This document shows, piece after piece, positions 12,952 through 19,932 of a stretch of DNA of 23,413 nucleotides. Both the position numbers and the translations under genes were made by a program. Every line of letters starts with the position of its first letter. The stretch's first letter is position 1. Location of the stretch: positions 1 to 23,413 of the IMG/VR virus record IMGVR_UViG_3300034175_000104; one strand, written 5' to 3'. Source of the stretch: a virus. The notes beneath the pieces are model-generated. The model saw only the letters and a program-made list of their open reading frames with translations. It did no database searches and was not told the DNA's origin.

Positions 12952-14432
12952 TGGAGATGTTCAATGACATGGATCTACGTGCCCGGCCTGCCGACTGGCG
13001 ATTCATCGAACTCTGCGCAGGATCAGGCGGGCTCGGGCTTGCCCTCAAGCTCGCCGTGCCTGGAGCGCGTTGCGTCGCTTACGTGGAGAGGGACGCAGGA
13101 GCCGCCGCGCTTCTGGCTGCGCGCATGGAAGCGGGTGACTTGGCTCCGGCGCCTATCTGGTCTGACCTTGCCACCTTCGACGGTCGACCGTTCCGTGGCC
13201 GCGTTCATTGCGTCGCTTCCGGTGATCCGTGCCAGCCCAACAGCGTGGCCGGCAAACGAGCCGGTGCCGACGATGATCGGTTCCTCATCGAGCATGTTGC
13301 TCGAATCGTCGCTGAAGTCGGGCCTCCTTCTTTCTTCCGAGAGAACGTCACGGGGAATGCCGACGGGCAAATCGCCGCGCTCATCCCGCTTCTGGAAGCA
13401 ATGGGCCGACGCATTGCGGGCGGAATATGGAGCGCGAAAGGCTCTGGGAATAGTCACAACCGCGAGCGACTTTTCATCCTCGCCGAACTCGACGAGTTGG
13501 TCTCGAGCGGACTGGCGGACGCCGACGGCATTGGAAGTGCTGCATGGCCCGATGTCGCCGGAGATGCGCAGCGCGGCTGGGCAAACGGTGGCGCTGCAGG
13601 ATCAAGCGACCTATTGGGCCACGCCTCGCGAGGCGATGTGGCGCGCGCTGGGGAACGAGCGCTACATCACAACGAAGCGCGGGCAGGGCAATCTCGAAGA
13701 TCAGTCGACGGTGTGGCAGACGCCGGGCACGGACAGCTTTCGGTGTCGGGGCGGCGATCGGAAGGACGAGCAGGGTCTCGACCAGCAGGCGCGAACGTGG
13801 CCGACGCCGTCGGTGATGATGACCGGGGAGCGCACCTCGCCAGAGACGTTCGCCCGGCGGCAGGCATCGCTGAAGGCGAAGCACGGATCGAAGACGGGCA
13901 ACGGCGCGGGGCCGGATCTAGCGATGATCGCGAAAACATGGCCGACGCCGACGACCCGCGACTTCAAGGGGACGAACTCGAGCGAGCACGTGACGACGAA
14001 CAGCACTGGCGCGATGCACATGGATCAGTTGCCGAACTTCGTCGAGCATGGCGACCATTACGCGCGCCCGCTCCCAACGACCCTCTCTGGGCCGACGTGC
14101 TTGACGCCAATCCCCTTCTCGCCCCTGCCATCGGAAACCTCGACCAATGGGCCATTGCTCGCCGAGCTGCAGGCTTACCGGCGCTGGGCGGAGCGATCGG
14201 GCGGCGCGGCGGGATGGCGCGGGACTTGGACGCGCAGACCACGGCGCGTCTTAAATCCGTGGTTCGTGGAGTTGCTGATGCGCTGGCCGGCAGGGTGGAC
14301 CGATTACGCAACCTTGGGAACGGGGTTGACCCTGTGGCTGGATGCGACGCGTTCGTTCATCTCTCGGCTCTACTCGCAGAGGAGCGCAAGCGTTCGGCAG
14401 GGCAGTTTGTTCTGACAGAGACGGCGGAGTGA
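12951..14432 (+). CDS. DNA (cytosine-5) methyltransferase
   Basis: A 493-residue enzyme with class I C5-methyltransferase motifs in order: motif I FIELCAGSGGLGLAL (18-32), YVERD (44-48), motif IV GDPCQPNSVAGK with catalytic Cys94, motif VI ENV at 131-133, motif VIII RERLFILAE at 171-179, and near 455 the motif-X-like LRNLGNGVDPV. It would methylate cytosine C5 in a DNA target set by the variable region between motifs VIII and X. That region (about 185-430) is unusual: low-complexity, Asp/Ala/Gly/Arg-rich, with repeated ADA units (LADADG, VADAGHG, VADAVGD, MADADDP). The whole gene lies over a second long frame. Start at 12951 is coupled to the upstream stop; 12957 is an alternative. No cognate endonuclease is seen. 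Confidence 0.82.
   Translation: MEMFNDMDLRARPADWRFIELCAGSGGLGLALKLAVPGARCVAYVERDAGAAALLAARMEAGDLAPAPIWSDLATFDGRPFRGRVHCVASGDPCQPNSVAGKRAGADDDRFLIEHVARIVAEVGPPSFFRENVTGNADGQIAALIPLLEAMGRRIAGGIWSAKGSGNSHNRERLFILAELDELVSSGLADADGIGSAAWPDVAGDAQRGWANGGAAGSSDLLGHASRGDVARAGERALHHNEARAGQSRRSVDGVADAGHGQLSVSGRRSEGRAGSRPAGANVADAVGDDDRGAHLARDVRPAAGIAEGEARIEDGQRRGAGSSDDRENMADADDPRLQGDELERARDDEQHWRDAHGSVAELRRAWRPLRAPAPNDPLWADVLDANPLLAPAIGNLDQWAIARRAAGLPALGGAIGRRGGMARDLDAQTTARLKSVVRGVADALAGRVDRLRNLGNGVDPVAGCDAFVHLSALLAEERKRSAGQFVLTETAE
12964..14415 (+). CDS. Overprinted ORF with W-x-T-P repeats (possible second gene)
   Basis: A 483-codon frame, +1 to the methyltransferase, open over almost its entire length. 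Its ATG follows GGAG (12953-12956) by 7 bases, a better site than the methyltransferase has. Five W-x-T-P motifs occur: WRTP at residue 184, WATP at 218, WQTP at 251, WPTP at 279 and at 326. C-terminal features include LNPWFVELLMRWPAGWT. I recall similar W-P-T-P proteins in phages, but cannot verify this here. In ten sampled 60-base stretches, this frame had G/C at 83 of 100 third positions in the centre and right (73 of 100 in the left), against 58 of 95 and 62 of 95 for the methyltransferase frame. No function is known. Translation is suggested, not proven. Confidence 0.5.
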   Translation: MTWIYVPGLPTGDSSNSAQDQAGSGLPSSSPCLERVASLTWRGTQEPPRFWLRAWKRVTWLRRLSGLTLPPSTVDRSVAAFIASLPVIRASPTAWPANEPVPTMIGSSSSMLLESSLKSGLLLSSERTSRGMPTGKSPRSSRFWKQWADALRAEYGARKALGIVTTASDFSSSPNSTSWSRADWRTPTALEVLHGPMSPEMRSAAGQTVALQDQATYWATPREAMWRALGNERYITTKRGQGNLEDQSTVWQTPGTDSFRCRGGDRKDEQGLDQQARTWPTPSVMMTGERTSPETFARRQASLKAKHGSKTGNGAGPDLAMIAKTWPTPTTRDFKGTNSSEHVTTNSTGAMHMDQLPNFVEHGDHYARPLPTTLSGPTCLTPIPFSPLPSETSTNGPLLAELQAYRRWAERSGGAAGWRGTWTRRPRRVLNPWFVELLMRWPAGWTDYATLGTGLTLWLDATRSFISRLYSQRSASVRQGSLF

Positions 14433-14593
14433 GACTCCCGCCTCGCGTCGAGCGTCCGGCCTACATCGCCGAGGCGTACCGCGTGATGATGATCCGCTGT
14501 CCGTGCCCGACGTGCCGGCGGCTGGACGCTGAGTTCCCTGACGAGGGCTATCAGCTTGCCCTGTTCCCCTATCGAATCGGAACCCGCCTATGA
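14429..14593 (+). CDS. Small Cys-rich protein, 54 aa
   Basis: A 54-residue protein. I place the start at GTG 14429, which overlaps the methyltransferase stop; the frame is open further upstream into that gene. Cys24, Cys26 and Cys29 form a CPCPTC cluster, perhaps one half of a zinc site or a dimer-stabilising knuckle. The stop overlaps the ATG of the next gene by 4 bp (ATGA), so translation is likely coupled. No family is recognised. Confidence 0.55.
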   Translation: MRLPPRVERPAYIAEAYRVMMIRCPCPTCRRLDAEFPDEGYQLALFPYRIGTRL

Positions 14594-15105
14594 TTGTCAA
14601 CGACGAGTGGATCGTGCGCCGCCGCGGAAGCGAATACCCGATTTACATCAGTTGCTGGGCCAACGTGTCCAGCTGGCTCAGTTGCCGTCGCGAGATGGGC
14701 CAAGACGTTAACGCCCTGTACGAATGGACGCAGCCGGCGGCGTGCGGCTGCTGCGCCCGCTGGCGACCGAGGGATGCGGTGCGCGAGGTGGCGTCGGGAG
14801 TGCATCGCTGCGAAAAGCACGTCGGCCGCCAGCCATGCTGCATAGTCGGCTGCGGCAAGACTTTCGCGATCCGGCCCGGCGACGATTACGAGGGTGAGAT
14901 GATGTGCGGCCGCCACTGGCGCCAAGCTCCGAAGCCCATGCGCGATCTCGAGCGACTGATCCGCCAGCGCGCCAAGCGCAAAGGGTGGAATGAGAAGCTA
15001 GTCCGGCAGCACTACTGGATCTGGCAACGCGCGCGCCGAGCCGTTGAGAAAGGGCACACCTTCGACATTACCGCGGTGAACAAGCTATTCGGGTGGGACG
15101 ACTGA
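14590..15105 (+). CDS. Cys/His-rich putative zinc-binding phage protein
   Basis: A 171-residue protein with about ten candidate metal ligands: Cys52, Cys54, Cys55, Cys74, His77, Cys83, Cys84, Cys88, Cys106 and His109, the last pair in MCGRHW. This suggests one or two zinc fingers or ribbons. The C-terminal part (about 112-171) is basic and helical (LERLIRQRAKRKGWNEKLVR), suitable for nucleic acid binding. I do not recognise a named family. It starts within the end of the 54-aa gene (ATGA) and its stop overlaps the Dam-type start, so it is co-translated with its neighbours. Confidence 0.7.
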   Translation: MIVNDEWIVRRRGSEYPIYISCWANVSSWLSCRREMGQDVNALYEWTQPAACGCCARWRPRDAVREVASGVHRCEKHVGRQPCCIVGCGKTFAIRPGDDYEGEMMCGRHWRQAPKPMRDLERLIRQRAKRKGWNEKLVRQHYWIWQRARRAVEKGHTFDITAVNKLFGWDD

Positions 15106-15980
15106 TGGCGAATATCCATCCTCGAAAGCACCGCCCGCTGATCCGCTACCACGGCGGCAAGTGGAAGATCGCGCTGTGGGTGCTCAGCTTTATCAACGCG
15201 ATGCGACATCGCATCTACACGGAAGCGTTCGGCGGCGGAGCGTCGGTGCTGATCCGCAAGCCGGCGATGAGGAACGTCGGCGAGATCTACAACGACTTGG
15301 ACGACACGCTCGTCCATCTGTTCCGCACCCTGCAAGATCCCGCGAAGGCCGCAGCGCTGGTGCGCGCGATCGAGCTTACGCCGTTCGCTCGATCGGAGTT
15401 CGATCTCGCCTACGAGCTCTGCGACGATGATGTTGAGCGCGCGCGGCGCACGCTGATCCGATCGTTCATGGGCTTCGGCAGCGACGGCACGACGGGAGAA
15501 TACAAGACGGGCTTCCGGCGCAATGTGACGTCGAACATGAAATTGCCGGCGCAGGAATGGGTGTCGTATCCGTCCGCGTTGCAGTTGATCGTGCAGCGTC
15601 TGAAGTCGGTAGTGATTGAGCAGACCGACGCCTTCGATCTGTTGCTCGAGACTGATAACGTCGAGACTCTGCATTACGTCGACCCGCCCTACCTGCCGTC
15701 GACGCGATCGCAGGGCAACCGCCGGCGCGGAGCCGGCTTCCATGTCTATCGTCACGAAATGACGGAGGAGCAGCACGTCCAGTTGCTTGCGCTTCTGCGA
15801 TCCCTCACCGGCATGGTCGTGCTGAGCGGCTACCCATCCGAGCTCTACGACGACACGCTGGCGGGCTGGGAGCGCGTAACGCGCGACGCACACGCCGATG
15901 GCGGCCGACCGCGCGTCGAAGTCCTGTGGTTCAACCCCGCAGCGATGGAGCGACTGCGTGAAGGAGCACGGCTATGCTGA
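15105..15980 (+). CDS. Dam-type (D12 class) DNA N6-adenine methyltransferase
   Basis: A 291-residue protein from ATG 15105 (an upstream GTG at 15093 is possible but unneeded, since TGATG couples it to the previous stop). Conserved motifs include the SAM-binding YHGGKWK (15-21) and EAFGGGASVL (40-49), the EIYNDLDD segment (60-67), and the catalytic DPPY (193-196). The family methylates adenine, often in GATC or a related site; the site cannot be read from sequence alone. With MT-A70 and the C5 enzyme it is the third methyltransferase of the window. It overlaps the GNAT-like gene by 7 bp. No matching restriction enzyme is encoded nearby. Confidence 0.93.
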   Translation: MANIHPRKHRPLIRYHGGKWKIALWVLSFINAMRHRIYTEAFGGGASVLIRKPAMRNVGEIYNDLDDTLVHLFRTLQDPAKAAALVRAIELTPFARSEFDLAYELCDDDVERARRTLIRSFMGFGSDGTTGEYKTGFRRNVTSNMKLPAQEWVSYPSALQLIVQRLKSVVIEQTDAFDLLLETDNVETLHYVDPPYLPSTRSQGNRRRGAGFHVYRHEMTEEQHVQLLALLRSLTGMVVLSGYPSELYDDTLAGWERVTRDAHADGGRPRVEVLWFNPAAMERLREGARLC

Positions 15981-16441
15981 GCATTCGTCCGATCACGCTG
16001 CGCGCCGCGTGCGCGTTCATCGCCGAGCACCATCGGCACAATAAGCCGCCGCGTGGGCACAAGTTCAGCGTGGCGGTGCATGACGATGATCGGCTCGTCG
16101 GCGTCGCTACCGCCGGCCGCCCGATTGCTCGTGCCTTGGACGACGGGTTCGCGATCGAGGTCAACCGGACCTGCACGGACACGACGCGCAATGCCAATTC
16201 CATGCTTTACGGTGCCGTGTGGCGGGCGGCGAAGGCGATGGGCTACCGCCGCGCATACACCTACACGCGTGAGGACGAGAGCGGCGACTCGCTCCGCGCG
16301 GCGGGCTGGCGCGTCGACAGGGTTCTGCCGTCGCGCGCGGGCTGGGCGGAGTCGACGAAAGACGATCGGCTGACTGCGATGCGCGATCCGGTTGGTGACG
16401 GTGGCGTCGCACGCATTCGCTGGATTATCGATCGAGCGTAG
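15974..16441 (+). CDS. XF1762-type GNAT-like protein
   Basis: A 155-residue protein. The sequence ITLRAACAFIAEHHRHNKPP, then VGVATAGRPIARALDDG and a YGAVWRAAKAMGYRRAYTYT segment match the XF1762 family, a GNAT-like fold found in phages and bacteria. GNAT proteins transfer an acyl group from acyl-CoA, and the strand-turn near residues 75-100 is in the expected place; the substrate is unknown. The gene is read directly from the end of the Dam-type gene. Similar proteins lie close to phage methyltransferases, so the role may concern DNA or host protein modification, but this is inference. Confidence 0.8.
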   Translation: MLSIRPITLRAACAFIAEHHRHNKPPRGHKFSVAVHDDDRLVGVATAGRPIARALDDGFAIEVNRTCTDTTRNANSMLYGAVWRAAKAMGYRRAYTYTREDESGDSLRAAGWRVDRVLPSRAGWAESTKDDRLTAMRDPVGDGGVARIRWIIDRA

Positions 16442-16481
16442 AGATCCGCGCCGGCGGTTTCCGGCAACAAGGAAGACGGGC

Positions 16482-16868
16482 ATGAATACGGTAATCAACA
16501 CTGCGATTCCTCGAAAGACGCTCCACGACGCTCTTGACCATGCGCTCGACCTGCGTGTGCAGGGGGTGGCGGTGGACGTGATGATACAGGTCAACACCGA
16601 TCGGGTGACGGTCGAAGACTACACCGATCGCTCCGCGGCGCCGAGCGCTGGCGGCGAGCCAGCTACCGCCAGCGCACTCGCTCAAGACGGCGAGGACCGC
16701 GACAGTCTCCAAATGACGTTCGGCGAGATCAAATCGTTCGAACCGACAGCCGGCTTTGCGGAGCACCTCGCGGAAATGGCTAAGCGGCAGAATGCGCATG
16801 TCGCGTTCACCGTGACCATTGATGGCCGACCAAGCCAGCCGGACTTCGACGACGAAATGGCGAAGTAA
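16482..16868 (+). CDS. Hypothetical phage protein, 128 aa
   Basis: A 128-residue protein from ATG 16482, with AAGGA upstream. The N-terminal part (MNTVINTAIPRKTLHDALDH, then VDVMIQVNTDRVTVEDYT) suggests alternating helix and strand. A Ser/Ala/Gly-rich segment (55-75) joins it to a second part with a FGEIKSFEP strand, a helix (FAEHLAEMAKRQ) and a final strand VAFTVTIDG. No family is recognised. It is the last gene before the strong hairpin, so it likely ends the replication and modification operon. The start could only extend upstream into the preceding gene, which is why 16482 is chosen. Confidence 0.65.
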   Translation: MNTVINTAIPRKTLHDALDHALDLRVQGVAVDVMIQVNTDRVTVEDYTDRSAAPSAGGEPATASALAQDGEDRDSLQMTFGEIKSFEPTAGFAEHLAEMAKRQNAHVAFTVTIDGRPSQPDFDDEMAK

Positions 16869-16876
16869 AAATCGGG

Positions 16877-16903
16877 CGAGGCGGAGCGTGACGCTCCGCC
16901 TCG
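16877..16903 (+). terminator. Strong hairpin terminator
   Basis: A near-perfect 13-bp inverted repeat around one central base: CGAGGCGGAGCGT-G-ACGCTCCGCCTCG (a few central pairs must open into a loop). It begins 9 bp after the previous stop. Only three T residues follow, so release may be weak or need factors, but it clearly marks the operon boundary before the late genes. As a palindrome it could work on both strands. Confidence 0.75.
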
Positions 16904-16950
16904 TTTCGGCTCGCTTCCCGTAACCGAGGCGAAGCGATATACCCCGGCAC

Positions 16951-17670
16951 GTGCCAACTCCGATTGACCCCAAGCGCCTGCCAGGGCTGAAGAAAGCGTT
17001 AGAGGGTTACAGCGACGGCGACTGGCTGGCGCAGCGGCAACTCGCCGAGCTCTACGGCGTGTCGAATGCGCGGATGACGACGCTCATCAAATCGCGCTTC
17101 CCCGATTTCCCCGCGCACGAGCGCCGCGACGATAAAACGCACTGGTATCCGGCGCGTGCATCCATCGCCTCGATGATCGCGTACATGGAGAACAGCAGCG
17201 CCGAGAAGCAGGCGCAGGCCCGCCGCCACACCGCCGTGATGTCCGGCGTGGCTGCGGTGCGCGAGGAAGTCGCCGCCGTCGAGCCTGCCGCGCCGCCCGC
17301 GCTGAGCGCCGGCGAGCTCGACCGCCTCGCCTCCGCGCAGACCCGGCTTTGGAAGCTGCAGCGCGAGCAGGGGATGTTCGTGCCTCGAGACCATGTCGTG
17401 CAGACCGTTCGCGGCGGCATGGCGATCATCACCCGCAACATGATGGGCCTCGAAAGCACGATCGATCCCAACGGCGAGCTCCCGCCCGACGTCCGCGCGC
17501 GCATCGCGCGGCGTGCTCGAGATCTTCTGATGAAGCTGAACGAGCAGCTCGCCGCCTACCTAGAGGACGATCACGATGAGCCACCATCAGCAGCTGCTCG
17601 AGCTCGAGCGGGAGCTGACCCTGATCGCCGGCGGCGGACAGTTCGCGAATCCGCGGCGGCTGTGGGCTGA
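16951..17670 (+). CDS. Terminase small subunit, Nu1-like
   Basis: A 239-residue protein beginning at GTG 16951. It lies directly upstream of the gpA-type large terminase, as Nu1 does in lambda. Residues about 20-60 (WLAQRQLAELYGVSNARMTT) form a winged-helix or HTH DNA-binding part; residues about 130-205 (LSAGELDRLASAQTRLWKLQ, through MMGLESTIDPNGELPPDVRA) are the helical assembly region seen in Nu1 relatives. It recognises the packaging site and assembles with the large subunit. A weak GATATA box (16936-16941) is 9 bp upstream; the ribosome-binding site is poor. Its last 95 bp lie within the large-subunit gene. Confidence 0.82.
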   Translation: MPTPIDPKRLPGLKKALEGYSDGDWLAQRQLAELYGVSNARMTTLIKSRFPDFPAHERRDDKTHWYPARASIASMIAYMENSSAEKQAQARRHTAVMSGVAAVREEVAAVEPAAPPALSAGELDRLASAQTRLWKLQREQGMFVPRDHVVQTVRGGMAIITRNMMGLESTIDPNGELPPDVRARIARRARDLLMKLNEQLAAYLEDDHDEPPSAAARARAGADPDRRRRTVRESAAAVG

Positions 17671-19675
17671 CCAACTCGACGCGCTCTGGCCGACCGAAGA
17701 CATCTCCACGCACGATGTCGCCGTGCAGTATCGCGTTCTGCCGGCCGATGGCGGCACCGAGGAAGTCCCGTACCGCGAGGATCTGACGCCGCACCTCAAG
17801 GGCGTCCACGACGCGTTCGACGATCCCACCAAGCGCATCATCGCGATCAAAGGCCCGGCGCGCGCGGGTAAGACGATCGCCGCCGAGAACTTCCTTCTCA
17901 AAGTCGGGATGTACGGCCCGCCGCGCAACGTGCTCTGGTACATGCACAGTGAGCCGGACGTCCGGCGCTACGTCGACGAGCGCGTCGACTTCTTCCTGAG
18001 ACACCACGGCGATCTCTGGCACAAGCGCGACCGCGCGAAGGCACCGAAGTGGAACCTGCGGCGCGTCGACGGCGGCCTGTGGGAGTGGCTGGCGGCCAAC
18101 GATTCGACGACACGCGCTCGCTCCGCCGCGCTCATCATCGCCGACGAAGTGGACGCGATGCGCCCCAAGATCCGCGACGCGTGGGTGACGCTCGCGAAGA
18201 ACCGCCAGCGCGAATACGGCAACCAGGCCAAGATGTTCATCGCCTCCCACCCCGACGCCGGGCCGCTGTTCGGGATCGACAGCATCCTCGTCGATTCGGA
18301 CATGCGGGTGAGGATGGGTATCTGTCCGTCCTGCGGGCACAGGATCGGCGCGGCACGAGAGGTCGCGGTCGAACGGCGGATGGTGTGGAACATGGCCGAC
18401 CTGATGAAGCGCGGCGAGGACATGCCCCGCGACGAGTTGCTCGACTTCATCGCCGAGCAGGTTCGGCTCGTCTGCCCGTTGTGCAAAGGGCTCATCACCA
18501 ACGACGAGCGCCTGCAGATGCGCTTCGACGCGGAGTGGATGGGTCGCGGTCAGTCCATTGCGCCCGACGAGACGATCATCGGAGATCTCGAGCCGCGTGA
18601 GATTGCGGGCTTCGTGTTCCACGCCGTCGACGCGCCGTTCGACAGCTTGGGCGAGATTGCGAAGCAGTGGGCGGGCGCCAAGATCGAGGCCGACGAAACC
18701 GGCAGCACGGCCAATCTCAAGGAAGTGACGGTCAAGACGATCGGGGAGACGTTCCTCGAAGACGACGTCGCGTCACGTCCGCGCATCTGGAAAGAGGTGA
18801 AGGCGCGGCTGGTCGACACCGGCTATGCGATGCGAACCGTTCCGCGCGGCGTCGACTTCCTCGTGGCGTTCGTCGACGTGCAGGGCGATCGCTTCGAACC
18901 GGGGATCATCGGGTTCAGCCGCAACATCGAGTCGTGGCTGATCGACCGCTACTCGGCACGCCAGATGGAAGGCTTTCACGACATCCGCCCTGGCGACCGG
19001 CTGGGCGATTGGGATGTGCTTGAGGAGGTGCTGCGCCAGACCTATCCGCTGAACGACGGTAGCGGGAAGCATCTGGGCATCGCGAAGCTCTGCGTCGACA
19101 CCGGCGGTGTGCCGGGCGTCACGGACAATGCGCGCAAGTGGCTGGCGAACATCCAGTCGCGGCCTGTCAATCCGATCGCGCCGTGGCGCATCTCGCTGCA
19201 GAAGGGCGACGCTCACACGAAGGGCGAGTTCATCGGCCCGTATCGCAAGATCGAGGCGGACGCCGCCGGCCGCCCGCTCCCGGTCGCGGTGGGCGAGCGC
19301 ACGGTGAACGTGACCGAGGTTAAGAAGCTGATCGCGAACCGCATGGAAATCGAGGAGCCGGGACCGCTGCGCATGCACCTCCCCTCCGACGTGACCGACG
19401 CGATGGTGCGCGAGCTCGTCGCCGAGACGTACGTCAACGGGCTATGGATCTCGCGCGGCCGAAACGAGCTTTGGGACATCTGGGTTGGCGCGGAGGTCGG
19501 GCGGCGGCTGCTTGCCCCGGAAAACCGTCAAATCGATTGGGAGAACGACCGGCCCGTCTGGGCGACACCGTTCGACCCTTCGCAGAACGGCACGTCCGGT
19601 GGTATGGCGGCCGCGCCACAGGATTTCTTCAGTCGCTTGCGCGACTTCAACAAGCGGCGCGGGAGGCCACGATGA
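17576..19675 (+). CDS. Terminase large subunit, lambda gpA family
   Basis: A 699-residue packaging motor. The ATPase has Walker A GPARAGKT (93-100) and Walker B ALIIADEVD (185-193). Two CXXC pairs (Cys250/253 and Cys300/303) suggest a zinc finger, as in gpA. The C-terminal nuclease shows acidic residues in VAFVDVQGDRFEP (Asp434) and LCVDTGG (Asp508). It is close to lambda gpA in length (641) and layout. It cuts concatemeric DNA and drives it into the procapsid. ATG 17576 has GAGGA about 10 bases upstream. Its stop overlaps the gpW-like start, consistent with the lambda Nu1-A-W-B gene order. Confidence 0.96.
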   Translation: MSHHQQLLELERELTLIAGGGQFANPRRLWADQLDALWPTEDISTHDVAVQYRVLPADGGTEEVPYREDLTPHLKGVHDAFDDPTKRIIAIKGPARAGKTIAAENFLLKVGMYGPPRNVLWYMHSEPDVRRYVDERVDFFLRHHGDLWHKRDRAKAPKWNLRRVDGGLWEWLAANDSTTRARSAALIIADEVDAMRPKIRDAWVTLAKNRQREYGNQAKMFIASHPDAGPLFGIDSILVDSDMRVRMGICPSCGHRIGAAREVAVERRMVWNMADLMKRGEDMPRDELLDFIAEQVRLVCPLCKGLITNDERLQMRFDAEWMGRGQSIAPDETIIGDLEPREIAGFVFHAVDAPFDSLGEIAKQWAGAKIEADETGSTANLKEVTVKTIGETFLEDDVASRPRIWKEVKARLVDTGYAMRTVPRGVDFLVAFVDVQGDRFEPGIIGFSRNIESWLIDRYSARQMEGFHDIRPGDRLGDWDVLEEVLRQTYPLNDGSGKHLGIAKLCVDTGGVPGVTDNARKWLANIQSRPVNPIAPWRISLQKGDAHTKGEFIGPYRKIEADAAGRPLPVAVGERTVNVTEVKKLIANRMEIEEPGPLRMHLPSDVTDAMVRELVAETYVNGLWISRGRNELWDIWVGAEVGRRLLAPENRQIDWENDRPVWATPFDPSQNGTSGGMAAAPQDFFSRLRDFNKRRGRPR

Positions 19676-19932
19676 GCTGCATTCTCTACGGCGACCTGAC
19701 CGACGCAGAGCTTGCCGCGAAGATCAACGAGCTTCGCACGAACGTCGAGAAGGTCATTGGCGGTGGAGTTGCAGTCGTGGTGGCCGGCGAAGGACGCCGG
19801 ATCGAATACAGCCGCGCCAACGGCGGCGGCCTCGAGGCTTTGTTGAAAGCAGCCTGCCGGGAGCGCGACCGCCGCGCCGGTGTCCAGGTGAGCGGCGCAC
19901 TTCGGGTGAGGTATCTCTATGCAGGCATCTGA
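19672..19932 (+). CDS. Head-tail joining protein, gpW-like
   Basis: An 86-residue protein from ATG 19672, preceded by GGGAGG at good spacing. It has an N-terminal helix (LTDAELAAKINELRTNVEKV), a small beta part (GGGVAVVVAGEGRRIEYSRA) and a basic C-terminus, the layout of lambda gpW (68 aa). Its position between the large terminase and portal genes is the strongest support. gpW stabilises packaged DNA and joins heads to tails. Its start overlaps the terminase stop and its end overlaps the portal start by 14 bp. It is longer than gpW, so the fit is approximate. Confidence 0.75.
   Translation: MSCILYGDLTDAELAAKINELRTNVEKVIGGGVAVVVAGEGRRIEYSRANGGGLEALLKAACRERDRRAGVQVSGALRVRYLYAGI

Noticed and set aside
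16931-16950. Possible late promoter or leaderless start before the small terminase GTG
   Set aside because: GATATA is present at 16936-16941 but no fitting -35 element was found, so it is not listed as a promoter feature.
17429-18622. 397-codon open frame antisense to the terminase genes
   Set aside because: Opposite to a certain gpA-type terminase; His/Arg/Val-rich composition and no recognisable motif or ribosome-binding site.
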